From: Clostridiales bacterium
Lineage (GTDB): Bacteria > Bacillota > Clostridia > Lachnospirales > Lachnospiraceae
Assembly: GCA_012522735.1 (NCBI GenBank)
Contig: JAAYJU010000092.1
Location: forward strand, 1-64,000
Direction of reading: 5' to 3'
Length of the DNA stretch: 64,000 nucleotides
The position numbers were made by a program, and so were the translations under genes. The notes below the pieces were generated by a model. That model saw only the letters and a program-made list of their open reading frames with translations. It made no database searches and was not told where the DNA came from. This document shows positions 1-10,701 of this stretch, piece by piece; the first letter of the stretch is position 1, and every line of letters starts with the position of its first letter.

Positions 1-154
1 AATTATAAGTGTTATTGTTAACTAGTTGTTTTTAGATGCAAGTTTTGATTCACATATTTTTGTAAATCATTAACGAGTTTAATGCTTTACAAAAATATGT
101 GATTTTTTATTTTCAATCTTAAACTTCAAAATATAATAATAGGAGGTATCTTTA

Positions 155-358
155 ATGAATAAAGGTACAGTAAAATGGTTTAACGCACAAAAAGGTTTTG
201 GATTTATTACTAATAACGAATCTGGTGAAGATGTATTTGTACATTTCTCAGGTATTGCTACAGAAGGCTTCAAGTCTTTAGACGAAAATCAAGATGTTTT
301 GTTTGATATCGCTCAGGGTGCACGTGGCTTACAAGCTGTTAATGTAGTATTAGCTTAA
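155..358 (+). CDS. Cold-shock protein (CSD family)
   Basis: 67 aa [18 protein letters not shown]...[12 protein letters not shown]1/RNP2 motifs; AGGAGG RBS upstream. Confidence 0.97.
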   Translation: MNKGTVKWFNAQKGFGFITNNESGEDVFVHFSGIATEGFKSLDENQDVLFDIAQGARGLQAVNVVLA

Positions 359-444
359 TATAGATTTGCAATCGTGTATGAACATTCGTACATTATTGCA
401 TAAGAATCGCTATACGCAGTTAATAAATATCACAAACTTTAAAA

Positions 445-489
445 TAATAGGCAGACATGGATATTCATCCTAGTCTGCCTATTATTTTA
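445..489 (+). terminator. Intrinsic terminator-like hairpin downstream of the cold-shock gene
   Basis: AATAATAGGCAGAC ... GTCTGCCTATTATTTTAT inverted repeat. Confidence 0.75.
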
Positions 490-739
490 TGGATTATGGC
501 GTTGATCGACTTTTTATACCACGAAAAGTATAATTAAGTACATTATTACTAAACGACATGATATTTAGGGTATTTGCCTAATCTTATGTTGCCATAAATA
601 CTAAAAGGGTAGCACAGAAATTGCAAAAAGAATATACGAGACAACTCATATTATAGGTGAATTTACTTTACGTTCGGGACATATAGCTTCTGTATCCATC
701 CTGATGCTGCCTTAAGCAATAGTTCCCAGTACTTCATTT

Positions 740-962
740 GTATTAGGATTAATTACCGTAACTGTGTTAGGATCCTGGATCGGCGGTGTATACCCTATCA
801 TGGGGCTAACGTTGAAGCTGACAGTGATGGCTTCCGGAAGCATGGTTTACAAAAAACTTTGAAGAAACCGGTCATCATTTTAAAAAGAAGGTTTATGAAT
901 ACACGAACAAACAGCAGGCAACTACTTACAATTTCTTTAGATTTGAGGATTATCTTGTTTAA
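740..962 (+). pseudogene. Degraded coding fragments of unknown family
   Basis: Start-less open stretch WFTKNFEETGHHFKKKVYEYTNKQQATTYNFFRFEDYLV* ending about 962, and ITVTVLGSWIGGVYPIMG upstream; no intact ORF. Confidence 0.35.
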
Positions 963-971
963 GAGTTATAA

Positions 972-1982
972 TTATGTTATCTTATTTTGTATCCTGCTAA
1001 TTTTATTCTTTAATTTTTGTTTGGATGTATAAATAGCTTTATTTTTACACCATTCATCTTCATGTTTTAATTGACAATATAATTTCCAGCGTTCATTTAA
1101 AATAATCTTGTTTTCAATTGCTTTTTTTACAGCGCAGCTAGGTTCTGTTGTATGTGTACAATTACTATATTTGCAATCTCCAAAAAGTTCCCTTATATCT
1201 GAAAAAGTATCATCAATCCCTTCGCTTGCTTCCCACATACCTAATTCTCTTATTCCCGGTGTATCAATAATTGCAACTCCTGATGGAAGCATTATCAATT
1301 GCCTGTGGCTGGTAGTATGACGTCCCTTTGAATCGTTTTCACGTATCTCACTGACTTCCATTAGTTCCTCACCTGCAATTGCATTTACAAGAGTAGACTT
1401 TCCAACACCTGATGAGCCAAGAAGTACAATTGTACTACCACGTTTCAAATAAGAATCAAGCTGCTTCATGCCAATTCCTGATTTTGCGCTTATGATACAG
1501 ATATCAATATTTTCTGATATGCTTTTGACTTCTTTAATATAATAATCAACGTTGTTGCATAAATCAGCTTTTGTTAAAATTACTACTGGTTTTGCCCCAC
1601 TTTTTAAAGCTACACTTATATATCTTGTGATACGATTCACATTAAAATTCTTATTGAGTGAATCAACTATAAAAACATAGTCAAAATTTGCTGCAAGCAC
1701 CTGCTCTTTTATTGTTTTTACATAACCTGCCGCATGTCCTGAAAAATCCGATCTTGAAAACTTACTTTTTCTTTCAAGAACTTTTTCAATAATAGAATCT
1801 CCGTTTTGATTAAAGTGAACTAATACCTTATCCCCTACAACTGGGAATATACAGTTTTCTTTGTAAAATACTCCCCTTAATTTGGCATGAATCTCTCCAT
1901 GTTCACATATCAACGTAAACAATTCTCGTTGAACTTCACAAACAATAGCATGCATTTGTATTACATTTTCTTTCATTTTCAA
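972..1982 (-). CDS. rsgA: Ribosome small subunit-dependent GTPase A (circularly permuted GTPase)
   Basis: TKADL (G4) precedes GSSGVGKSTLVNAI (G1) and DTPGIRELG (G3); C-terminal zinc-binding C-x-C-x-H-x-C region. Confidence 0.95.
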   Translation of the reverse strand: MKMKENVIQMHAIVCEVQRELFTLICEHGEIHAKLRGVFYKENCIFPVVGDKVLVHFNQNGDSIIEKVLERKSKFSRSDFSGHAAGYVKTIKEQVLAANFDYVFIVDSLNKNFNVNRITRYISVALKSGAKPVVILTKADLCNNVDYYIKEVKSISENIDICIISAKSGIGMKQLDSYLKRGSTIVLLGSSGVGKSTLVNAIAGEELMEVSEIRENDSKGRHTTSHRQLIMLPSGVAIIDTPGIRELGMWEASEGIDDTFSDIRELFGDCKYSNCTHTTEPSCAVKKAIENKIILNERWKLYCQLKHEDEWCKNKAIYTSKQKLKNKISRIQNKIT

Positions 1983-2320
1983 TGATTTTCCTCCAATTTT
2001 AGGTACAAAAAAACTTGCCCGTTGGCAAGTCTGTTTATACAGTATTTACTAAAGGGTTCCTTGTACGCAAGGAAGCGAATGCTTTTTGCATACTTCAATA
2101 TTAAATTATTGATTCATCACCATATCTACTTTTCTCATAATTTAATCAGCCCCTTTCGTAAGCAAATTGAAGTCGTTTATATCAACATAATTATTATAAA
2201 TCTAGTCGTATCTAAAATCAAGTATATATTTTCATTTCTAATATTAATGAAAATGAAAAAATGATATCTTATGACCCAATAGAGTGTCAACACAGGTTTA
2301 TTAATTCAGGCCAACTTACT

Positions 2321-2353
2321 GCGGAGTCGCGGGTTCGAATCCCGTCTCGCGCT
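2321..2353 (+). tRNA. Isolated tRNA 3' fragment (T-arm plus 3' acceptor strand), not a complete tRNA
   Basis: GCGGG-TTCGAAT-CCCGT T-arm followed by CTCGCGC-T; no matching 5' half (GCGCGAG...) upstream. Confidence 0.6.
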
Positions 2354-2367
2354 GTTACATTTATGTA

Positions 2368-2760
2368 CTAACTATCAAGAAGTGTCATAACAGCCATAAT
2401 ACCATCCCTATCAAATGTATTCAAATAAACAAGTAACTCCTCTATTACTCTTATCGCTTTTCCCTGTGCTTTTTGGATGTCTTTATAATTAATTCTTTTT
2501 GAATAAATAAGAGAGCTTTTTATAGAACCATTTTCTGTATGATAATGCCCCCATCTATCTACTGTTCTTACAGGCTCTTGAAAATCGCACCACCCCCAAC
2601 CATTAGGTAACTCCGGTAAAAGTGATTTGTTGTACTTTGTCTTAAATTCTATATCTAAACGAATCCTTTGATCAGTATATCCAATAATCTCAGACACAGA
2701 ATATGTAGCAGCTGCCAGTCCAAATCCCAAGTCATATAATTTATCAGCTATTCTACTCAT
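2368..2760 (-). CDS. Uncharacterised protein, possibly 5'-truncated or non-ATG start
   Basis: 130 aa ORF; coding-like reading continues upstream without an in-frame ATG (GGIDILYCLKHRVYLDENHKCESKDIIHVTENM...). Confidence 0.5.
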   Translation of the reverse strand: MSRIADKLYDLGFGLAAATYSVSEIIGYTDQRIRLDIEFKTKYNKSLLPELPNGWGWCDFQEPVRTVDRWGHYHTENGSIKSSLIYSKRINYKDIQKAQGKAIRVIEELLVYLNTFDRDGIMAVMTLLDS

Positions 2761-3306
2761 GTTTTCGGTTACATGAATGATGTCTTTGCTTTCACATTTA
2801 TGATTTTCATCAAGATAAACTCGATGCTTTAGACAATAAAGAATATCAATACCACCTTTCTAATTTTAGCTTCTCCTCATACCAACAATTATATCAAATG
2901 TTTGAATCAAAAGCTGCTAAATGATAATTTGCTAATCTTCTTTCGCTTACAGCAGACCAAACAACAAGAGTATGGCCTTCGTGCTGTTCTCATCAAGACC
3001 ATTTATCCAATCTTGCAATTTCTGTATATGCGATTCGATAATCAACGAAGTATTTGTGTTGTAAATCTCACTTTTTATCTCGGTCTCGAAGCATAATAAG
3101 CTCTTATCTTCATTCGCTGGTAATAATTCAAACCCAATAGGTAATTCATTGAATAGTTCTGGTGGATAAGCTTTGTTGAAAATAATTTCTATACATACTT
3201 TCTCTATCTTCGGGTTATCGCTTAATTTTGTTATCAGACCTAATGCAAGACTTTTTTTATTCCATATAAATTACTATAGCATAAATATATTTCCTATGGC
3301 CTACAA

Positions 3307-4605
3307 TTACTTTTTCGTTTCTGCATTATCCTTCCGATTTCTTTCATTCATTAATTTACCTGCACGAAAAAGTGGTAGTAAGGTGAATAAGGTCGCAGCG
3401 GCTGATGCTGCAAATAAAAATTCATTTGGTATCATTCCCTCTTTCCCATTTACAACACCTGCAACACCATAATTCGTAATAATGATGTTAGATAACATCG
3501 GGGCAATTATCATCGGAATACAGACATAAAATAACTGCTTTATACCTTCAAACTGCCCTCTCTGATCCTCCGGATATAAATTCTTATACCAGGCTGTTAA
3601 GGTCTGCAGAATGATTACATATCCTGCTCCGGTAAGCAGCATCCCTATTGCAAGTATAATAAGTGATTGGCTTATACAGATAACAATAAGTCCCACAACA
3701 TTAATAAGAAGCGCAACTGATATAACCCTTGTATTCTTCCCACTGTTGATAAGTTTTGCAGCTGGAATCGTAAGAAGGACGGCTAGTAGTAAGCTGATAC
3801 CCTGGATGATTCCAGTTAAGGTGAAATCCAGTTTTAGATAATTCACGAAATAAATCGTTATATATGGAAAATATACATTAAATCCAATGAAATATATCAT
3901 CATGACAATGAAAACCCAAAAGAGTTCCTTATTTCTATGTACGGTCTTAAAATTAAACACTGAAAAGAACTGGTGCCAAAAACCCCTCGGATCCTTTCTT
4001 GCCTTTAGGGTCGGAGAATCCTGTAGAGTAAACAGTGATAATACGCCGACCAGTGAAACGATACTCCCAATGATAATAAAGAAAGCAAAGAAGTCAAGTG
4101 CATCAATCAAAATTCCCGATACCACGGAACCGAATATCGTTGCCAGTACTGGCATAGTAGCAAATGCCCCGCCGATCTGTCCTCGGTTTCCTTTATTTGA
4201 AATATCGGTTGTCCATGCACAATATGCACTATCATACCCTACCGAGCCGAAGAAACTCATGATTGCATCCATGCCTACAACAAAGCATCCGGCTGCAAAT
4301 ATGGAGCTGATTGGAAGAAATTCCGATATGCCGAAAGCAATCGTAAATATTCCCCATAGGATATATCCCATTGCAATGAATGGTTTTCTTCTTCCCCTTC
4401 GATCGCCAGCCGTTCCGATAAGAAAGGTTGCAAAGGTCGTAACCGCTGCACTTACACCCACCATCCAAGAAACAATGGACGGATTTGGTGCAATCTTCTC
4501 ATACACAAATGAATTGAACCATGCATTCTCTACATTCCAGCAGAGCTGTCCTGCCAGCCCCAAAATCCAGATCAAAGCCCAGTTTTTCCTGCTAATCTTA
4601 TCCAT
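3307..4605 (-). CDS. MFS transporter
   Basis: 12-TM-like hydrophobic pattern, GTAGDRRGRRKPFI MFS loop motif; start set at MDKISRK because of AAGGGGG RBS. Confidence 0.9.
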   Translation of the reverse strand: MDKISRKNWALIWILGLAGQLCWNVENAWFNSFVYEKIAPNPSIVSWMVGVSAAVTTFATFLIGTAGDRRGRRKPFIAMGYILWGIFTIAFGISEFLPISSIFAAGCFVVGMDAIMSFFGSVGYDSAYCAWTTDISNKGNRGQIGGAFATMPVLATIFGSVVSGILIDALDFFAFFIIIGSIVSLVGVLSLFTLQDSPTLKARKDPRGFWHQFFSVFNFKTVHRNKELFWVFIVMMIYFIGFNVYFPYITIYFVNYLKLDFTLTGIIQGISLLLAVLLTIPAAKLINSGKNTRVISVALLINVVGLIVICISQSLIILAIGMLLTGAGYVIILQTLTAWYKNLYPEDQRGQFEGIKQLFYVCIPMIIAPMLSNIIITNYGVAGVVNGKEGMIPNEFLFAASAAATLFTLLPLFRAGKLMNERNRKDNAETKK

Positions 4606-4881
4606 AGCAACCCCCTTAGTATTTATATCGACAATCCTTGTCAAACTCCTCTGTTGATACTACCATCAACATTTATTGTACATTGTTGATTGATGTCATT
4701 CTCAACTAAATGTTCCTTTTCTACCTAGCTCATAATCTAATACTATTACGAGCTTTTCTTCATTCCCTATACATTCGCTAATAAGCAAAATGGGAAGTTC
4801 ATAGTTTAACCTCATTTCTAAGACATCTATTCTTCTGGGTACACACTTATATAAAACTTTGTTTTTAATTGCATTTCCTTA

Positions 4882-5601
4882 TTAGATAGTTATCTCCTCA
4901 TCCGGACTGATGGGTATTATAATATTCCGAAAGTCATTAAGTTTCACAAGCTCCCTCATAGAATGTTCATCAACAGACCAAGGAAAGCTTTGGAGATGTA
5001 TACCGATAACCTTTTTTGCCCTCCCTTCCGTTCTTACTTTTAGCAGATAACTTAATGTATGATGTATTGCCACCTCGGATTCCTCTAATCCTTTCAGATA
5101 CCCTTGTTCCACCAAATTACAAACAATTGCGTCCATCTCACCAATTATTTCTGCTATTTCCTTAGTTAATAGGCTGTCCCCTGTAATATATAGTCTCTTA
5201 TCAAAAATCTCTAATAGATAGCTGTTGTGTATCGGATCCCAATGATTAAAATGATATGTATGGTAACATGTAACTTTGATAGAATCAAATGTTATATTTG
5301 ACGGTTCTGCATAGCTGTTGGAATATAGAACCTCTATCTGATTCAAATCAACCTTTTCCTGCACAAGTATAGGCTTAACAATAGATGGTGGTCCTAAAAT
5401 CGTGATATTTTGTCCCTTAATGAAAGGTATTTTATCGGGGCTAAAGTGATCTCCATCGTCATGCGTAAATAGGATGATATCTCCAGGCAAAATATCAATC
5501 GGATTTATTAATGTGTTAAAAGCATCAACCAATATTCTTCTGACTCCTGCCTCTATAAGTAATGCACCAACACCAGGATTTCTTATAATGAGCTCTGACA
5601 T
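4882..5601 (-). CDS. MBL-fold metal-dependent hydrolase (beta-lactamase superfamily)
   Basis: FTHDDGDHFSPDK motif, TYHFNHWD, ITGDS. Confidence 0.85.
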   Translation of the reverse strand: MSELIIRNPGVGALLIEAGVRRILVDAFNTLINPIDILPGDIILFTHDDGDHFSPDKIPFIKGQNITILGPPSIVKPILVQEKVDLNQIEVLYSNSYAEPSNITFDSIKVTCYHTYHFNHWDPIHNSYLLEIFDKRLYITGDSLLTKEIAEIIGEMDAIVCNLVEQGYLKGLEESEVAIHHTLSYLLKVRTEGRAKKVIGIHLQSFPWSVDEHSMRELVKLNDFRNIIIPISPDEEITI

Positions 5602-6267
5602 ATTACTAATCCCCCTTATCCTTATTGTAAAAGTTATATCAGCAATAATAATATGAAATACTCCATACTTCTATAAGGCTACTATACCGAAGGACATGAC
5701 CAATATTTACAGTTTCTCCGACCAACACCATAATTAACAGCGTCAAAGTCATCAAACAATATTTCTACTGAATTTACTTTTGAGCCGCCTTTAGAATCAA
5801 AGTGTATTGTAATGGTATATGGACGCTTAACCATAATCCAACAGGTTAGTGCATTATATTTTATAGTATTAAGCTTAAAAAATATTATTAATTTACTTCT
5901 TGTGCTTATTTTAACATACTTGTGTTTAGTTGTTGTAACACCAAGTAATCTTCAAAAATGTATTTTTCGTCTTATTTGATATCAAATCAAGTTCCTATAT
6001 TCGACCAGATTTTACAACATTTAACTCATTTTAGCATATACATAAGGCACTTACAACATATAACGTTTTTACTTAAAACAATTGTAAACTGATTGTAGAC
6101 ACTTTGTAGACAGCGTGCTTTCCTCCTTGATTTAATAGGGTTTGCGTATCACGGAAATGTTCCATAATCGAGTGGCTGGATGAATGGTATTGTAATCTTT
6201 ATACATTCTTGTTATACTTTATTAAAATATTAAAACGTTAACTCGTTAAACTACTCAGGAGGAATAT

Positions 6268-7482
6268 ATGGATTATAGAACCTACTTACGAAACTATCCA
6301 GATACTAATGGTCGATTTGGTGTCTATGGGGGATCTTATCTTGCCGAAGAGCTCATACCTGCATTTGAAGAAATATCGGCAGCTTATCAAACTATCTGCC
6401 ATTCTTCTCAATTTATTAATGAGCTTAGAAGAATTCGTAAAGAATTCCAAGGTCGCCCTACACCTGTCTATCACTGTGAGCGCTTATCTTCCCATGTTGG
6501 TGGCGCACAAATATACTTAAAAAGAGAAGACTTAAATCATACTGGTGCACATAAGCTTAACCATTGCATGGGCGAAGGTCTTCTAGCTAAGTTCATGGGT
6601 AAGAAAAAGCTTATTGCGGAAACCGGTGCAGGTCAACATGGTGTTGCTCTTGCAACTGCTGCTGCCTTCTTCGGTTTAGAATGTGAAATTCATATGGGAG
6701 AAGTAGATATAGCAAAGCAGGCCCCAAATGTAACCCGAATGAAAATACTTGGGGCGAAAGTCGTTCCAGTTTCTCATGGTTTAAAAACACTTAAAGAAGC
6801 AGTCGATTCTGCATTTGAATCCTACGCAAAGAATTATAAAGACTCGATATATTGTATCGGGTCAGCTCTAGGACCTCATCCTTTTCCTTTGATGGTACGA
6901 GATTTCCAAACTGTAATTGGCTATGAAGCAAAGGATCAATTCATAGAAATGACCGGGTTACTTCCTGATGTTGTCTGTGCTTGTGTCGGAGGCGGTAGTA
7001 ATTCTGTGGGTATGTTTATTCCTTTCTTAAATGAGCCCGTAGATATTATTGGTGTAGAGCCCCTTGGTAAAGGCTCCAATCTAGGAGACCATGCTGCCTC
7101 TATGACTTATGGTGACAGAGGTGTTTTACATGGTTTTGAAAGTATTATGTTAAAGGATGAAAAAGGAGAGCCTGCTCCTGTATATTCGATTGCCAGTGGA
7201 CTTGACTATCCATCCGTAGGACCAGAGCACGCCTTCTTACACGACTTAGGTCGAGTTCAGTATCAAACAGCATCGGATGAAGAAGCCGTTGAAGCATTCT
7301 TTAGACTCTCAAAACTCGAAGGTATTATTCCTGCCCTTGAAAGCTCCCATGCGGTTGCTTATGCAATGAAGAAAGCAAAGGAGATGAAGCAGGGTTCCAT
7401 ACTAGTAAACTTAAGTGGACGAGGAGATAAGGATATTGATTATGTAGTGGAGCATTATAATTATGGCGAACAATATTTATAG
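6268..7482 (+). CDS. trpB: Tryptophan synthase beta chain (orphan; no trpA in window)
   Basis: [36 protein letters not shown] (PLP lysine), [30 protein letters not shown]. Confidence 0.93.
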   Translation: MDYRTYLRNYPDTNGRFGVYGGSYLAEELIPAFEEISAAYQTICHSSQFINELRRIRKEFQGRPTPVYHCERLSSHVGGAQIYLKREDLNHTGAHKLNHCMGEGLLAKFMGKKKLIAETGAGQHGVALATAAAFFGLECEIHMGEVDIAKQAPNVTRMKILGAKVVPVSHGLKTLKEAVDSAFESYAKNYKDSIYCIGSALGPHPFPLMVRDFQTVIGYEAKDQFIEMTGLLPDVVCACVGGGSNSVGMFIPFLNEPVDIIGVEPLGKGSNLGDHAASMTYGDRGVLHGFESIMLKDEKGEPAPVYSIASGLDYPSVGPEHAFLHDLGRVQYQTASDEEAVEAFFRLSKLEGIIPALESSHAVAYAMKKAKEMKQGSILVNLSGRGDKDIDYVVEHYNYGEQYL

Positions 7483-7499
7483 ATTTATTGACAAATAGT

Positions 7500-7533
7500 A
7501 TGAAAAGGACTCTGTGAAGGGTCCTTTTCATAT
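7500..7533 (+). terminator. Terminator-like hairpin after trpB
   Basis: ATGAAAAGGAC-loop-GGTCCTTTTCAT. Confidence 0.7.
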
Positions 7534-8085
7534 CCATTTTAAACTTGATTCGTAGCGGTCAGTGTAGTTGTGAACATAGAAAGCATACATCCCGTCTGTA
7601 GGTGAGTAAATAGTCGTTGTTTCCGGACCATAGCTTGATACATCGTCCAGGTCTAAGTCTGCCATCTTTACATCATTCGAATAATATGACATGTTCGAAT
7701 AGTATATATGGAACTTTTCGCCACTTACATCAGGACCTACGAGGTGTGAATCCAAGTCAGATGGAAGCTCTCCCCAATAAAGCACAATACGTAGTTGGTT
7801 TTCGTTTAGCGAAGTAGTAACCGCACCGTTTTGCGCCGTTATCGTCTTGTTGCCGAGAACCTTTATATCAAAGCTGTTTGGCAGATATCGCTCATTTTCA
7901 TTGCCTAATGTGCGATTAGTCTGTCAAAAGGCATATTATAACTTTTCTGTCCAAGGTTATTGCTTAATGAGCCATAAGCCCCCGAAAAGTTTTTCTTCTG
8001 TAAATTGAAGCCCTTTTCGACATCTGTGGCTTTACTAAATGTCAGCGTTAATGTACCTTCGACGCTTCCGTCTAGATCCATAATT
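7528..8085 (-). pseudogene. Degraded secreted/YfaP-like protein fragment
   Basis: LYWGELPSDLDSHLVGP...GMYAFYVHNYTD; upstream reading frame (DGSVEGTLTLTFSKATDVEKG...) broken by frameshifts and stops. Confidence 0.55.
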
Positions 8086-8156
8086 ATTTATTAGTTTCTT
8101 ATAACTCCATCTTTGCCCACCATACAGCCATCTACGATAATAGATAAGACAGCAAA

Positions 8157-9866
8157 TTAAGCTATGTTTTCTGATATCTTTTTGTTATCGATTTGCAATT
8201 CCCTATCACAATAGCCTAGCACTGATTTTCGATGTGAAATGATAAGGCAGGTTATTCTTGGCTTTTGACTACGGATTCCTTCTATTACCTTTAGTTCTGT
8301 TGGCTCATCCAGTGCAGAGGTTGCCTCATCTAAAATCAATAATGGTGACTTTCGAATCAATGCTCTGGCAATTGCTATCCTCTGTGCCTGTCCCTCCGAT
8401 AAACCATGTCCTTTTTCACCAATTACGGTATCTAACCCATGTGGCAATTGTTGAACAAAATGCGCCGAGGCAGATAAGTTCAAAGCTTCCTGAATTTCAT
8501 CTTCCGTGGCAGTTAATTTTCCCATTTGAATATTATCTCTAACCGTACCGCTAAACAAAGTATTTCCTTGGGGAACATATGAAATAAATTCTCTAACACC
8601 AGCATTTACGTTTTCAGACTCACCTTTATTATTAATAAACTGAATCGATCCAGCTGCACTATGGATAAAGGACATAATCAAGCGGATTAGTGTTGTCTTT
8701 CCAATTCCAGAGGCTCCTACCACTGCTACAAACTCTCCGGGCTTCACCGTAAAGGAAATATTATCCAATACTATATCATCTGAATAGCCAAAACAAAGCT
8801 TCTCCACCTTGACACCAACATGGGTGGTGTCAATATAGGTTCTATCAGATATCTCCAGGGGCATATCCTGCAACTCTATGACTCTTCCTGCCGAAGCAAG
8901 AACAGATATGATACGTGGTATCGTATGTGCCAGTGCAAGAATCGGAGCTTGAATACGATTAACCAAGGTCATGAAGACGGACATAGTGCCAAAGGTAATT
9001 GCTTTCTTCGCCAAAAGAAAGGCTCCTATAGTAAAGGCTCCTATATAGCCCAGTTGAAAGGATAGGGATAAAACTGCTGAACTGACAAGGCTCATTTTGC
9101 TCTTTTTAAATACCCAATTAAAACGCTCCTGACGAAGCTCACCCAAGCGCTCTACAGAGTTATTTTCATTGGCAAAGGCTTTCACAATTAATAAATTGCT
9201 AAGACTCTCCTGTATAAAGGACCGATATTTCGATTCCGATTCCTGCACCTTAATCTGAAGCTTTTTAAGCTTCTTTCCTAAAATAAAGCAAATGAGACAA
9301 GAAATAGGTGCTAATACAAGTGCAAAAACAGCAAGACTTGGCTCAAAATAAAACAAGGTAAAGAATGTTATGATCAACTCAATGAATAGGCGGACGATGG
9401 TAGGTATCAGAACAACAATGCCCTCAGAAACAATTTCCGTATCACTAGTCATTCTAGTCAAAAGATCACCTGTATGATATTGCTTTACATCCATCCAGTA
9501 TGATCGGACAATTTTATCGTAAATCTGCTTTCTGATTCCAAAGGAAAACTTCTCATTCAATACAGTAGAGATTAACTGGCTAATGGCACCAATTAGCATA
9601 GACAACAATACTCCCCCGAGGTAGATTAGAATAACCTCCCCATTAATTCCACCGGAAGCTGCTCCATCAATAATTCTCTTTAATATGATTGCCAAGCCAA
9701 CAGAAAGTAAGGTATCCACAATACCTAAAGCCATAACTAATGCAATTTTCGGAATATAGGGTAGAGAATATGAAACAAGCCATACCAAATAACTACCCTG
9801 ATTTCTGCATTTTTTTATTACTTTCAAAAGCTTTCCCATCATGGTCACCTTCATTAATAATCTCAA
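8157..9866 (-). CDS. ABC transporter, fused TM-ATPase (candidate lasso peptide exporter, D protein)
   Basis: ABC TM domain, Walker A GASGIGKTT, signature LSEGQAQR, Walker B LLILDEATSALD; last gene of the minus-strand lasso operon. Confidence 0.93.
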   Translation of the reverse strand: MRLLMKVTMMGKLLKVIKKCRNQGSYLVWLVSYSLPYIPKIALVMALGIVDTLLSVGLAIILKRIIDGAASGGINGEVILIYLGGVLLSMLIGAISQLISTVLNEKFSFGIRKQIYDKIVRSYWMDVKQYHTGDLLTRMTSDTEIVSEGIVVLIPTIVRLFIELIITFFTLFYFEPSLAVFALVLAPISCLICFILGKKLKKLQIKVQESESKYRSFIQESLSNLLIVKAFANENNSVERLGELRQERFNWVFKKSKMSLVSSAVLSLSFQLGYIGAFTIGAFLLAKKAITFGTMSVFMTLVNRIQAPILALAHTIPRIISVLASAGRVIELQDMPLEISDRTYIDTTHVGVKVEKLCFGYSDDIVLDNISFTVKPGEFVAVVGASGIGKTTLIRLIMSFIHSAAGSIQFINNKGESENVNAGVREFISYVPQGNTLFSGTVRDNIQMGKLTATEDEIQEALNLSASAHFVQQLPHGLDTVIGEKGHGLSEGQAQRIAIARALIRKSPLLILDEATSALDEPTELKVIEGIRSQKPRITCLIISHRKSVLGYCDRELQIDNKKISENIA

Positions 9867-10672
9867 TTATTACGAGTATTCAAGGTAATACATACAAGCT
9901 CAGGTCGATTATAATATCTAGCAAATACTGAATCTCCAATTCCTCTGCTTACTATCATAGAGCTGCCGTTCATAGAAAAATTTCCACCATCAAACTTTGG
10001 AAAGAGAGATCTGTTATTGTTTAGTAGTCCTTCAATAAAAGGAAGTCGTATAATCCCTCCATGAGTGTGTCCCGATAGTACAAGATTATATCCATACAAG
10101 CTAATGTCTGAAAATGCATTCGGGTCATGACATAGAAGAATATTAAAGTTATCTATATTTTTATTTGGTCCTTTGATATCATTTTTCATAAGATTCCTAT
10201 CTCGATAAGCGATACCGTAGATCCCAATGTGCTCACCCTCCTTGTCAATCGTCTGATAGTCATCATCTAAAAAGTATACCCCATATTCCTCGTAACAATT
10301 TAGAAGCTCTTCATAATTTCGCAAATTATCCTTCTCATGATTGCCTGTTACGGCATACATTGGATAACTTCCTGAAAGTCCCGAAAGCAGATCCCTGATC
10401 GGTGATAAATCCTTATGGTATCCATCAGTTATATCTCCGGTAAATGCAATCATATCCGGATTACAGGACCTTATAGCTCTGATCAGCTTATGTTGATCCT
10501 TCCCAACCACCTTGCCATGTAAGTCTGAAATAAGGACGATTTTGAATCCATCAAATTTCTCATGTAGCTTCTCATACTGATAACTATAATTTGTTATTTC
10601 TAGTCCATTATAAAAACCACAAAGAAAATATATTAATATTAATGAAAAAATTACAATTATAAGTTTCCTCAT
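9863..10672 (-). CDS. Membrane-anchored calcineurin-like metallophosphoesterase
   Basis: SDLHG, TGDITDG, VTGNHE, SGHTHGG motifs; N-terminal hydrophobic segment; stop overlaps ABC transporter start (9863-9866). Confidence 0.92.
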   Translation of the reverse strand: MRKLIIVIFSLILIYFLCGFYNGLEITNYSYQYEKLHEKFDGFKIVLISDLHGKVVGKDQHKLIRAIRSCNPDMIAFTGDITDGYHKDLSPIRDLLSGLSGSYPMYAVTGNHEKDNLRNYEELLNCYEEYGVYFLDDDYQTIDKEGEHIGIYGIAYRDRNLMKNDIKGPNKNIDNFNILLCHDPNAFSDISLYGYNLVLSGHTHGGIIRLPFIEGLLNNNRSLFPKFDGGNFSMNGSSMIVSRGIGDSVFARYYNRPELVCITLNTRNN

Positions 10673-10701
10673 TACAATATCCTGTCTTACTTTATTTGAA
10701 A

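Noticed and set aside
3887-4657. 256-aa plus-strand ORF antisense to the MFS transporter
   Set aside because: The minus strand encodes a clear MFS protein; the antisense ORF shows no recognisable family.
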